Shown: positions 47,774 to 55,697 of the stretch, in pieces
Position numbering within the stretch: the stretch's first letter is position 1
Layout of the letters: each line of letters starts with the position of its first letter
Assembly: GCF_001831515.1 (NCBI RefSeq)
Contig: NZ_KV825615.1
Span: 196,539 to 260,538 of the forward strand
Direction of reading: 5' to 3'
DNA length: 64,000 nucleotides
DNA from: Corynebacterium sp. HMSC074A01
GTDB lineage: Bacteria > Actinomycetota > Actinomycetes > Mycobacteriales > Mycobacteriaceae
The notes under the pieces: model-generated
Seen by the model: only the letters and a program-made list of their open reading frames with translations
Told to the model about the DNA's origin: nothing
Databases searched by the model: none
Program-made: the position numbers and the translations under genes

Positions 47774-50700
47774 ATGACATCCACATCCCCGCATAACAGC
47801 AAGGGCCGCCGCCGCGGCCTCACCATGCTCGCCGCGTCGATGGCTCTCGCGGTCGGCTCACAAGCTCTTCCGGCCGTTGCCGCACCGGCTGCCGGCTTCT
47901 CCCCCGCCGCGCACGCCGCCGAGGCACCGGGTGCCAACGAGTGGGATCCGGCCAACATCGTTGCCGCCGACGCTATCGCCCCCGGCGAGCGCGTGACGAA
48001 AGGCAAGCTGGATGGCAAGCACAACGTGGTCTGGGGCTATCTCTCCTTCGCTGACCGCGGCACGATGGAGGCCGATGACATGCGCAGCACTTGGCGCGAC
48101 ACCGCCGTGCCCGCAGGCATCGACGTCTACATGCGCTACGACACCGGCGGCGGCAAGATGTCCCGCATCCACAAGGCCACCACGCACACCGATAACCTGG
48201 GCAACACCGTCTACGCCTTCACCTTCAAAGACGGCAAGCCCACGCTTGCCGACGGCACGTGGAAGGACGGCTCCGCAGACGTCCAGCTGCTCATTGGCCA
48301 GGACAACGTGGCGGACAACCCCGCTATCGGCGAGCCGATGGCCGCGGTGCGCGTCACCCCAGGTGGCGCATGGTACAGCGGCAGCGTCGCCGACTCTCGC
48401 AACATGAACTGGTCCATCCACCCGGTGGACGTCGACAGTCCGCGCGGCCCGATGTGGGGCGAAACCCTGGTCAAGATCTACCAGGTCTCCCCCGCCGCCA
48501 CCGGACTCAAGAGTCGTCTCACCGCCAACGCAGACAAGGCGATCCCTCGCACCTATTCCGGGCGCGTGTGGAACGACTCGATGAAGGGCAACAACACCGA
48601 GAACGTCTGGAAGCGCGATGCATACAACATCAACGTGGACAATGGCGTGCTTTTCGACGGCACCGACACCCCGGCGAAGGGCCACACCGTCTACCAGGCA
48701 GTGCCCAACGACGCCGCGTACCAGGCCCTCGACGCCATCCGTCGTGAGACGAACCCGCAGAACAACCGACAGCGCGCCGACATCCAGTCGCGCATGAAGC
48801 GCATGGCAGACTACGTGCGCGCAAATCCGGAGAACTTCACCGTCTACTCCGCCAAGGTCAACGACGACGGCACCTACACCCTGCGCTCTTCCTTCGACCA
48901 GGCGCGTCACGCCGACTACGTCTACATGTGGGTCGAGGACGGCGAAGGCAACATCAAGACCAACCTGTCCGCCTGGAACACTCCGGAGTTCCGGGCACCG
49001 GTGGGTAATGATGTCTACACGGAGGCGGGGCACGCGCAGGCGTCGCTAAGCGATCAGAAGTCCTACCCCAACGGGCACGTGCCGGGCCAGGCGCACCGGC
49101 CGAATACTCCCACACCGAATTCCCCACGCCGCGACGGCGGCGGCAACTGGTCGAACGTGCACTTCGCGCTGGCGACGAACCAGGACGGCACCGGCCACAC
49201 GGTCAAGCCGGGCGAAGACGACCGCACCCCGGACAACGACGCAAACGATCCGACTTACGGCGACCGCGTGGAGACCCCGCGCGGCACCGACACTGTCGTC
49301 GGCCCGCCGAAGAACACCGACAGCACCCCGCTGCCGGACGGCACCACCTACGAGCAGCACCCATCGCTGCCCGTCACCGGCCCGGACGGCACCACACTGC
49401 CGGAGTTCCCCGGCACCGTCACCGTTGACCCGGACACCGGCAAGGTCACGGTGAACCCGGATAACGGCGCGCGCGAGGGCGACTACGACATCCCGGTGCT
49501 GATCACCTACCCGGACGGCACCACCGACACGGTGAACGTTGAGGTCACCGTCCCGGCGCGCCCCGACACCCCGGGTGGCCCTGACGACCCGGACAAGTCG
49601 GATGCGGACACTCACGACCCCTACTACCAGCCAGCCCAGGGCAAGCCTGGTGTGGGCACGAAGGTCGACCAGACCGTGAAGGTGCCGAAGGGCACGAAGT
49701 TCGAGCCGACCCTGCCGGAGGGCTGGACCGCCACCGACGCGGACGAGGGCGGCGACTTCACAGTCACCCCGGCGAAGAACGCGCGCCCGGGCAAGGTCAA
49801 CATCCCGGTCCTGGTCACCTACCCGGACGGCTCCCAGGAGACGGTCATCGCGCCGTTTACCGTGCTGCCGCTGGATGCGGACGAGAACGATCCGCGTTAC
49901 GAGGATGCGGTGACCCCGCCCGGCGAGTCGACCGTAATCGCCCCGCCGAAGAACCCGGACGGCTCTGACCTGCCGGATGACACGACCTTCGCGCCTGGCG
50001 ACAACGATGTCCCGGGCACCGTCGAGGTCGACCCGAATACCGGCGAGATCACCGTCACTCCGAATGAGGACGCCACCCCGGGCGACTACGAGATCCCGGT
50101 CGAAGTCACCTACCCGGACGGCTCCACCGACACCCCGACCGTCACCATCACTATTCCGGAGGACACCGGCGGCGATGACGGCTCCTCCGACCAAGCCGCC
50201 GACAACGACCCGGGCTACGGCACAACCGAGGGTGCGGCTGGCAAGGAGACCAAGGTCTCCCAAAACGACGACCGCGAGCTGCCCGAGGGCACGAAGATCA
50301 CCGTCGCCGACGCGCCAGAGGGCTGGACTTTCGGCAAGCCGAACGAGGTCGGTGACTTCACCGTCACCCCGGATGCCGACGCGCTCGACGGCACCCGCGT
50401 GACCATCCCGGTCCTCTTCACCTACCCGGACGGCACGAGCGACAAGGCGGACGCCATCTTCATCGTCTCCAACGACGCCGGCGCGAACGACCCCTCCTAC
50501 AAGGAGACCGAGGCACCGCGCGGCAAGGAGACGTTTGTCGACGCCCCCACCAACCCGGACGGCTCCACGCTACCCAAGGACACCACCTTCGCCCCTGGCG
50601 AAAGCGATGACCCTGACTTCCCGGGCAAGGTCGAGATCGACCCGAACACCGGCGAGGTCACGCTGACCCCGGATGAGGACGCCACCCCGGGCGACTACCG

Positions 50701-52834
50701 CATCCCGGTCGAGGTGACCTACCCGGACGGCACGCAGGAGACCATCGACGTGCCGGTCCGCGTCCCGGACGACGCCACCGTCACTCCGCCTGGCGATGGC
50801 GGCGATGGAGGCGACGGTTCCGATGATGGCGACGGCGGCGACGGCGACGGCGGTTCCGACGACGGCTCCACGGACGCCGCTGACAATGACCCGGCCTACA
50901 CCCCCGCGAGCGGACCGGCCGGCAGCGCGACCGAGCTGAAGCAGGACGGCGACCGCGAGCTGCCGGAAGGCACCAAGTTCGTCCTGCCGAAGGCACCGGC
51001 CGGCTGGAGCTTCGGCGAGCCCAACGAGCACGGCGACTTCACCGTCACCCCGCCGGAGTCCGCCCTGCCAGGTACCTCCATGACCATCCCTGTGACCGTG
51101 GAGTACCCGGATGGTTCTCGCGAGGTCGTGGACGCGCAGTTCGAGGTCGTCGGCTCGAGCGACGATGCGAAGGACAACGATCCCATCTACCCGGACGACA
51201 CCAAGGTGAAGCCGGGCGAGACGGAGAAGATCGACCCGCCGCGTAACCCGGACGGCTCTGGTCTGCCGGACGACACCAAGTTTGAGAAGGACGACTCGGA
51301 TCTCCCGGGCACCGTCGAGGTCAACCCGGATACCGGTGAGATCACGGTCACCCCGAACGAGGACGCCAAGCCTGGTGATTACAAAGTGATCGTCGAGATC
51401 ACCTACCCGGACGGCTCCACCGACACCGTTGAGGTGCCCGTCAAGGTGATCCCTGACGACAAGGGCACGGATGCCACCTCGGATGCGGATAACAACACGC
51501 CTGGCTACGAGAACCGGGAAGGCCCGGCGGGCACGCCGGTCAAGTTCACGCAGTCCGGTGACCGCGAGCTGCCGGAGGGCACGAAGTTCATCTTCCCGCG
51601 CTTCCCCTCCGGCTGGAGCATCGAGGGCGATGCGGCAACTGGCGACTTCACCATCACCTCCCCGAAGGACACGCCGAACGGCACCGAGGTGAAGATCCCG
51701 ATCATCGTGTCCTACCCGGACGGTTCCAACGCCTCGCTCACCCCGGTGCTCAAGGTCACCAGCACCTCGCCTGGCTCCGACGAGAACCCGGGCACGCCTG
51801 GCGACGGCAACGACGGCGACGGTAACGATGGCGGCGACTCCAACGACCGCGAGAAGAACGACCCCACCTACGGTGATGATCGCACGGAAACCCCGCGCGA
51901 GAAGGACACCGTGATCGAGGGGCCGAAGAACAAGGACGGCACGGACCTGCCAGACGGTACGACCTTCAAGCCGGGCGAGCACGACTTCCCGGGCAAGGTC
52001 GAGGTCGACCCGGACACCGGTAAGGTCACGGTCACCCCGGACAAGGACGCCAAGGGCGGCAACTACGACATCCCAGTCGTGGTGACTTACCCGGATGGTT
52101 CCAGCGTGACCATCACCGTCCCGGTCCGAGTCCCGCCGAAGGCAGGCAACGGCACGGAGGTCGAGGTCGCACCTGGCGACACCGTCATCATCGGCGGCGA
52201 CGTCGACCCGAAGGATCTGCAGATCCGCTTCCCCGACGGTTCGGTCAAGGACATCTCCGAGCTGGACCCGACCAGGGATAAGAACGGTGACATCATCATC
52301 ACCATCCCGAAGGATTGGGCCGACGGCACCTACATCGTCGAGACCAAGGATGGCACCCGCGTGGTTGTTCTGAAGGTCCGCAGCCCCCAGACCGACGGTG
52401 GCGAGACCAAGACTGGCTCGTCCGAGCTGAGCGAGCGCTGCGTCGCAGGTCTCGCAGGTGTTGGTATCCCGCTGCTCCTGCTGATCCCGCTGGGCGTGGC
52501 CACCCAGGTTGCGATCCCGGGCCTGGAGGACTTCCGCGCCCAGGCTGGCAAGGCAATCGAGCAGGTCAACACCCAGATCCAGCAGCAGATGGGTATCTTC
52601 AACGAGCAGCTCGCTCAAGCGCTGGGTAAGAACTTCCCGGCCCGCGAGCTCGGAACGGCTGCAGCTGGCCTGGCGATCACGGTGCTCGGTCTACTCATCG
52701 CCGACCAAATCGCCCAGGCTTGTGCCCCGGGCTACGAGGGGCTGAGCTCCAAGATTGGCGGCGGCGAAGGTGACAAGGCGCAAGGGTCCTCCGCTAAGGA
52801 GGACGCGAAGAAGAACGAGGAGGATGAAAGCTAG
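47774..52834 (+). CDS. Giant Rib/YPDG-repeat surface protein
   Basis: 1686 aa. A signal peptide (basic GRRRG, then LTMLAASMALAVGSQALPAVA) is followed by a unique N-terminal region to about residue 480. Then nine Rib/alpha-like immunoglobulin-type repeats follow, each ending in a YPDG strand. They alternate strictly between a type with NPDGS-LPDxTxF and DPxTGxxTVTP (five copies) and a type with DRELPEGTKF and GDFTVTP (four copies), joined by Asp/Gly-rich linkers. The C-terminus has two hydrophobic segments (VGIPLLLLIPLGVATQVAI and LGTAAAGLAITVLGLLIADQI) around an amphipathic stretch, and a charged tail. No LPxTG motif is seen, so anchoring is by membrane or mycomembrane. It is probably an adhesin stalk. 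ATG 47774 fits AAGGAG better than GTG 47771. Confidence 0.85.
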   Translation: MTSTSPHNSKGRRRGLTMLAASMALAVGSQALPAVAAPAAGFSPAAHAAEAPGANEWDPANIVAADAIAPGERVTKGKLDGKHNVVWGYLSFADRGTMEADDMRSTWRDTAVPAGIDVYMRYDTGGGKMSRIHKATTHTDNLGNTVYAFTFKDGKPTLADGTWKDGSADVQLLIGQDNVADNPAIGEPMAAVRVTPGGAWYSGSVADSRNMNWSIHPVDVDSPRGPMWGETLVKIYQVSPAATGLKSRLTANADKAIPRTYSGRVWNDSMKGNNTENVWKRDAYNINVDNGVLFDGTDTPAKGHTVYQAVPNDAAYQALDAIRRETNPQNNRQRADIQSRMKRMADYVRANPENFTVYSAKVNDDGTYTLRSSFDQARHADYVYMWVEDGEGNIKTNLSAWNTPEFRAPVGNDVYTEAGHAQASLSDQKSYPNGHVPGQAHRPNTPTPNSPRRDGGGNWSNVHFALATNQDGTGHTVKPGEDDRTPDNDANDPTYGDRVETPRGTDTVVGPPKNTDSTPLPDGTTYEQHPSLPVTGPDGTTLPEFPGTVTVDPDTGKVTVNPDNGAREGDYDIPVLITYPDGTTDTVNVEVTVPARPDTPGGPDDPDKSDADTHDPYYQPAQGKPGVGTKVDQTVKVPKGTKFEPTLPEGWTATDADEGGDFTVTPAKNARPGKVNIPVLVTYPDGSQETVIAPFTVLPLDADENDPRYEDAVTPPGESTVIAPPKNPDGSDLPDDTTFAPGDNDVPGTVEVDPNTGEITVTPNEDATPGDYEIPVEVTYPDGSTDTPTVTITIPEDTGGDDGSSDQAADNDPGYGTTEGAAGKETKVSQNDDRELPEGTKITVADAPEGWTFGKPNEVGDFTVTPDADALDGTRVTIPVLFTYPDGTSDKADAIFIVSNDAGANDPSYKETEAPRGKETFVDAPTNPDGSTLPKDTTFAPGESDDPDFPGKVEIDPNTGEVTLTPDEDATPGDYRIPVEVTYPDGTQETIDVPVRVPDDATVTPPGDGGDGGDGSDDGDGGDGDGGSDDGSTDAADNDPAYTPASGPAGSATELKQDGDRELPEGTKFVLPKAPAGWSFGEPNEHGDFTVTPPESALPGTSMTIPVTVEYPDGSREVVDAQFEVVGSSDDAKDNDPIYPDDTKVKPGETEKIDPPRNPDGSGLPDDTKFEKDDSDLPGTVEVNPDTGEITVTPNEDAKPGDYKVIVEITYPDGSTDTVEVPVKVIPDDKGTDATSDADNNTPGYENREGPAGTPVKFTQSGDRELPEGTKFIFPRFPSGWSIEGDAATGDFTITSPKDTPNGTEVKIPIIVSYPDGSNASLTPVLKVTSTSPGSDENPGTPGDGNDGDGNDGGDSNDREKNDPTYGDDRTETPREKDTVIEGPKNKDGTDLPDGTTFKPGEHDFPGKVEVDPDTGKVTVTPDKDAKGGNYDIPVVVTYPDGSSVTITVPVRVPPKAGNGTEVEVAPGDTVIIGGDVDPKDLQIRFPDGSVKDISELDPTRDKNGDIIITIPKDWADGTYIVETKDGTRVVVLKVRSPQTDGGETKTGSSELSERCVAGLAGVGIPLLLLIPLGVATQVAIPGLEDFRAQAGKAIEQVNTQIQQQMGIFNEQLAQALGKNFPARELGTAAAGLAITVLGLLIADQIAQACAPGYEGLSSKIGGGEGDKAQGSSAKEDAKKNEEDES

Positions 52835-52867
52835 TCCCTTGTAGCGGCACAAGGTTCACTACGGCAC

Positions 52868-52903
52868 ACCCCTGCACGGTCGTTGCGACGACCGGGCGGG
52901 GGT
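52868..52903 (+). terminator. Terminator of the Rib-repeat gene
   Basis: A 15-bp stem, ACCCCTGCACGGTCG / CGACCGGGCGGGGGT, with one mismatch, one wobble and a 6-nt loop, 33 nt after the stop; then TTCTGT. Confidence 0.7.
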
Positions 52904-52934
52904 TCTGTCGTGTGTGCAGCAGGCAACTCGCCCG

Positions 52935-53978
52935 CTAGTTCATCAGCACTGCGATTGCGTCGCCACGTTCAGCCGCTGCCGCGTAGATCGTAGCTAGCTC
53001 CCCTACCGCATACGAGTCTTCCATCGTCCCAAGGTCGATAGCATCAAGCAGGGACGAAAGCTTTTCGACGTCACCCGGCTCGTTGCCCCGCAGTCCATCC
53101 GTTTCCTGCTGCGGATCCAAGTCGACGCCCCCATACACAATCGCCGCCGCAGCATCTTCACCGACGAGTTCGACCAGCACCCGGTGCGTCGCGCCGTACA
53201 GCTTATCGATATCTGCAACCGGGTACGTTTCTTCCTCCATCGCATCACACACTGTGTCTGCACGGGTCTCAGCATCAGCGGAAAGAAGCGACGAATACTC
53301 TCCCGCCGGCATCGACACATAGATCGGAATAGGACCACTCACCCCGTCATCAGCCAACGACTCCGACTCGACCGAAGTCTCAGCCGCGACCTTGTTATCT
53401 GAAGCAGCCAGCATCCGGTCGAGAGCGCCATCAAGATACTTGTTTTTGCCCCGGAAGCGCGATGTCGCCAACCATTGCAGCTCCGGAGCTTCACGAAAGA
53501 ACTTCTTCCGCACCCCTGTTTGGATCACCACGGATTGTTGTCCTGCGATCGTGTCTGACTCAATCCGCAGCAGCCTGTCGAGTTGGTCAATATTGGATGC
53601 CGACATCACCTCACACAAAATGGTCAGATCGAAATTCAGTACCGCGTCCAGCTCAGGACCCATCTCCTCGTCTTTGAGCCGCTCCATTTCATCGACCACA
53701 TAGCTAATGTCGGGGTGTTTCACCCCGAGCCCCGGAAAATACCCAAAGAGATAGCGAGCTAGTGGATCATCAAACGATCGCTCCGCCAGCGGACGGACTC
53801 CCTCACGAATCGCGTTGAGCTCAGTCCGACTTGCATGCTCTTTGAGTTGGTCGAACAGACTCATACTCGCATCCGGGTCAAGCATGTTTGCCAATTCAGG
53901 ACTAACTTCCTCCACCACCCGCAGAATCTCACTGCGAGCAGCCTCCGCCTGGTTCTTCCGATCCAACTTCACGAACAT
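52935..53978 (-). CDS. Hypothetical protein with YfbM/DUF1877-like C-terminus
   Basis: 347 aa, soluble. Residues 1-210 are helical and unrecognised (SPELANMLDPDASMSLFDQL, then LLRIESDTIAGQQSVVIQTG). The C-terminal part, from about 220, resembles YfbM/DUF1877 proteins: PAGEYSSLLSADAETRADTV, then DIDKLYGATHRVLVELVG, then NEPGDVEKLSSLLDAI. Function of that family is unknown. The start ATG 53978 has GAGGAG upstream. Base composition is clearly less GC-rich than in neighbouring genes and the gene sits alone, which suggests acquisition. Confidence 0.65.
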   Translation of the reverse strand: MFVKLDRKNQAEAARSEILRVVEEVSPELANMLDPDASMSLFDQLKEHASRTELNAIREGVRPLAERSFDDPLARYLFGYFPGLGVKHPDISYVVDEMERLKDEEMGPELDAVLNFDLTILCEVMSASNIDQLDRLLRIESDTIAGQQSVVIQTGVRKKFFREAPELQWLATSRFRGKNKYLDGALDRMLAASDNKVAAETSVESESLADDGVSGPIPIYVSMPAGEYSSLLSADAETRADTVCDAMEEETYPVADIDKLYGATHRVLVELVGEDAAAAIVYGGVDLDPQQETDGLRGNEPGDVEKLSSLLDAIDLGTMEDSYAVGELATIYAAAAERGDAIAVLMN

Positions 53979-54257
53979 GTCCGTAACTCCTCACCTGTGA
54001 GAGTCTCAACTACAGAACGAAAACGTGACTGACTCACGCGATACCGTAGCGCGAGCGGAAAATCGATGCGTCACTCTCAAGCGCGGCGAGAACCTTCCCA
54101 GCCGCGAATTCCACTTCCGCGTCGCAGCACAGCGCTCACAGGTTGCCAGGGTACCGAATAGTCTTCGAATTCGAAGGCTAAACCGAGTGCTACCTGGTCT
54201 GAGCACCCGCTCCTCAGCGGTAAGGGAATTGCACTCCTGCACCCCCAAACACGCGAA
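53979..54257. other. Intergenic region upstream of the YfbM-like gene
   Basis: No gene seen. It holds the GAGGAG ribosome site of the 52935 gene at its left end and nothing else recognisable. Confidence 0.4.
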
Positions 54258-54294
54258 ACCCCCGCCCGCCGGTGTGGATACCGGCGGCGGGGGT
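54258..54294 (-). terminator. Terminator of rplJ-rplL
   Basis: ACCCCCGCCCGCCGGT / ACCGGCGGCGGGGGT, a long stem with one bulge and a GTGGAT loop, 22 nt after the rplL stop on the minus strand; then TTTCGCG. Confidence 0.8.
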
Positions 54295-54316
54295 AGCGTC
54301 GAGAAGCGAAAGGCTC

Positions 54317-54706
54317 TTACTTGAGGGAGACCTTTGCGCCAGCCTCCTCGAGCTTAGCCTTAGCAGCCTCAGCGTCGTCCTTGGAAGCGCCCTCGAGGAT
54401 GGCCTTCGGTGCACCCTCGACCATTTCCTTAGCGTCCTTCAGGCCCAGGCCGGAGACGATCTCGCGGACAGCCTTAATGACACCGATCTTCTTCGCGCCA
54501 GCGTCCTCGAGAACGACGTCGAACTCGTCCTTCTCCTCAGCAGCGGCAGCGTCGCCAGCAGCGCCCGGAGCAGCAGCAACAGCAGCAACCGGTGCAGCAG
54601 CGGTGACGTCGAAGACCTCCTCGAATTCCTTCAGGAACTCGGAAAGCTCGATGAGGGTCATTTCCTTGAACTGCTCAATGAGCTCGTCCTTAGACAGCTT
54701 AGCCAT
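54317..54706 (-). CDS. rplL: 50S ribosomal protein L7/L12
   Basis: 129 aa; dimers form the stalk that recruits translation GTPases. N-terminal dimerisation helices (1-40), Ala-rich hinge ([13 protein letters not shown]) and C-terminal domain with [22 protein letters not shown]. It follows rplJ by 64 nt. Confidence 0.98.
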   Translation of the reverse strand: MAKLSKDELIEQFKEMTLIELSEFLKEFEEVFDVTAAAPVAAVAAAPGAAGDAAAAEEKDEFDVVLEDAGAKKIGVIKAVREIVSGLGLKDAKEMVEGAPKAILEGASKDDAEAAKAKLEEAGAKVSLK

Positions 54707-54770
54707 GGTGGCATCCTTTCTGTTGGTGGGCGTTTCCGCCCGAATGTTTGGTGTGTGTAGTTAGTTCGCG

Positions 54771-55292
54771 TTATGCGGCGTCGTCCTGCTTGTCCTGCAG
54801 TGCAGCGACAAGGCGGGCCGTCTTGGACGCCGGAGCCTGGAACAGGCCGGCGGCCTTTGCCAAGGAGCCCTCGAAGGCACCAGCGAGCTTTGCAAGAGTG
54901 GTCTCGCGGTTGTCCATCTCGGCGATGGCGTCAACCTGAGCAGCGTCGATGGCTTTGCCATCCATGTAGCCGCCCTTGATCACGAATGCGTCGTGATCCT
55001 TGTTGAACTTCTTCATGACCTTCGCAGCGTCGACTGCCTCGCCCTTGATGAAGGCGACAGCGGTCGGGCCGACAAGAAGATCGTCGAGACCCTCGATGCC
55101 CTGCTCGTTAGCAGCGATCTTGATGAGGGTGTTCTTGGCGACGTGGTATTCGACGTCGAAGCCGAGCTCACCGCGCAGTTCCTGCAGCTGACCAACGGTC
55201 AGGCCACGGTACTCAGTCAGCACGATCGAGCTAGCTGCCTCGAACTTTTCCTTCAGAACCTGAAGTTCCTTCTCGTTCTTCGGGTTAGCCAT
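54771..55292 (-). CDS. rplJ: 50S ribosomal protein L10
   Basis: 173 aa; base of the L7/L12 stalk. It starts [20 protein letters not shown] after AAGGAGG; an alternative GTG two codons upstream is less likely. [13 protein letters not shown] and [12 protein letters not shown] are typical. The mRNA leader carries a predicted L10-type attenuator. Confidence 0.97.
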   Translation of the reverse strand: MANPKNEKELQVLKEKFEAASSIVLTEYRGLTVGQLQELRGELGFDVEYHVAKNTLIKIAANEQGIEGLDDLLVGPTAVAFIKGEAVDAAKVMKKFNKDHDAFVIKGGYMDGKAIDAAQVDAIAEMDNRETTLAKLAGAFEGSLAKAAGLFQAPASKTARLVAALQDKQDDAA

Positions 55293-55505
55293 GTACACAC
55301 GCCTCCTTCCAATTCTTCATGTCCTTCAATCCGCCCGGGACACAAAAAGTGCCCCGTGCAGAAGCACGAGGCACCTGAAAGGCAAGCCACGTTCCTCCTG
55401 CGTGGGTCGATCCCTGGAGTGGGATACCTTCGACTCCGCATGATGCAGAGTGACCGACGGTCTTCGGTGAAACTTGAGCGCGGGTTTGCACCCGCTCAAA
55501 CTTCG
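55293..55505 (-). ncRNA. Leader RNA of rplJ-rplL (L10 leader type)
   Basis: About 213 nt from the predicted start to rplJ. It contains a GAGCGGGTGCAAACCCGCGCTC hairpin-forming segment (near 55477-55498) and ends in an intrinsic terminator. Feedback binding of L10(L7/L12)4 to such leaders is established in other bacteria; here it is inferred from position and structure. Confidence 0.55.
55344..55374 (-). terminator. Attenuator in the rplJ leader
   Basis: On the minus strand GTGCCTCGTGC-TTCT-GCACGGGGCAC is followed at once by TTTTTGTG: a complete intrinsic terminator about 50 nt before rplJ. It would stop transcription unless an alternative fold forms. Confidence 0.75.
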
Positions 55506-55511
55506 TGCCGT

Positions 55512-55541
55512 AGCTTAGCTGGTTGTGGGCGCTGATTCCAA
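55512..55541 (-). promoter_or_regulatory. Promoter of rplJ-rplL
   Basis: -35 TTGGAA (55541-55536), an 18-nt spacer and -10 TAAGCT (55517-55512) on the minus strand; start near 55505. Confidence 0.55.
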
Positions 55542-55561
55542 ATCGCGGTCGTTTGGTTTTG

Positions 55562-55604
55562 CGCTGATGACTGTTTTTAATTTTGCGCGAAACAGTCATC
55601 AGCG
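55562..55604. repeat. Hairpin copy 1 (GCTGATGACTGTTT)
   Basis: A 15-bp perfect stem CGCTGATGACTGTTT / AAACAGTCATCAGCG around a T-rich loop. Its twin lies about 97 bp away. It sits between the rplJ promoter and the end of the metal-uptake operon. Confidence 0.85.
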
Positions 55605-55658
55605 GGTTTTCGGCCGCTACTGGGGCGCGCGACCTGGGCTTTTGCGCGCCGGTTTTCA

Positions 55659-55697
55659 CTGATGACTGTTTTTGCGATTTTGCAAAACAGTCATCAG
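55659..55697. terminator. Hairpin copy 2 over the stop codon of the last metal-operon gene
   Basis: CTGATGACTGTTTTtGC / GCAAAACAGTCATCAG. It contains the stop codon of the 786-aa surface protein in one arm and probably terminates that operon on the minus strand. Confidence 0.6.

Noticed and set aside
50570..52618. A 682-codon minus-strand open frame over the surface protein
   Set aside because: Mirrors the repeats of the plus-strand gene and has no start signals.
52400..52834. LPxTG sortase signal in the giant surface protein
   Set aside because: No LPxTG-like motif was found before the C-terminal hydrophobic segments.
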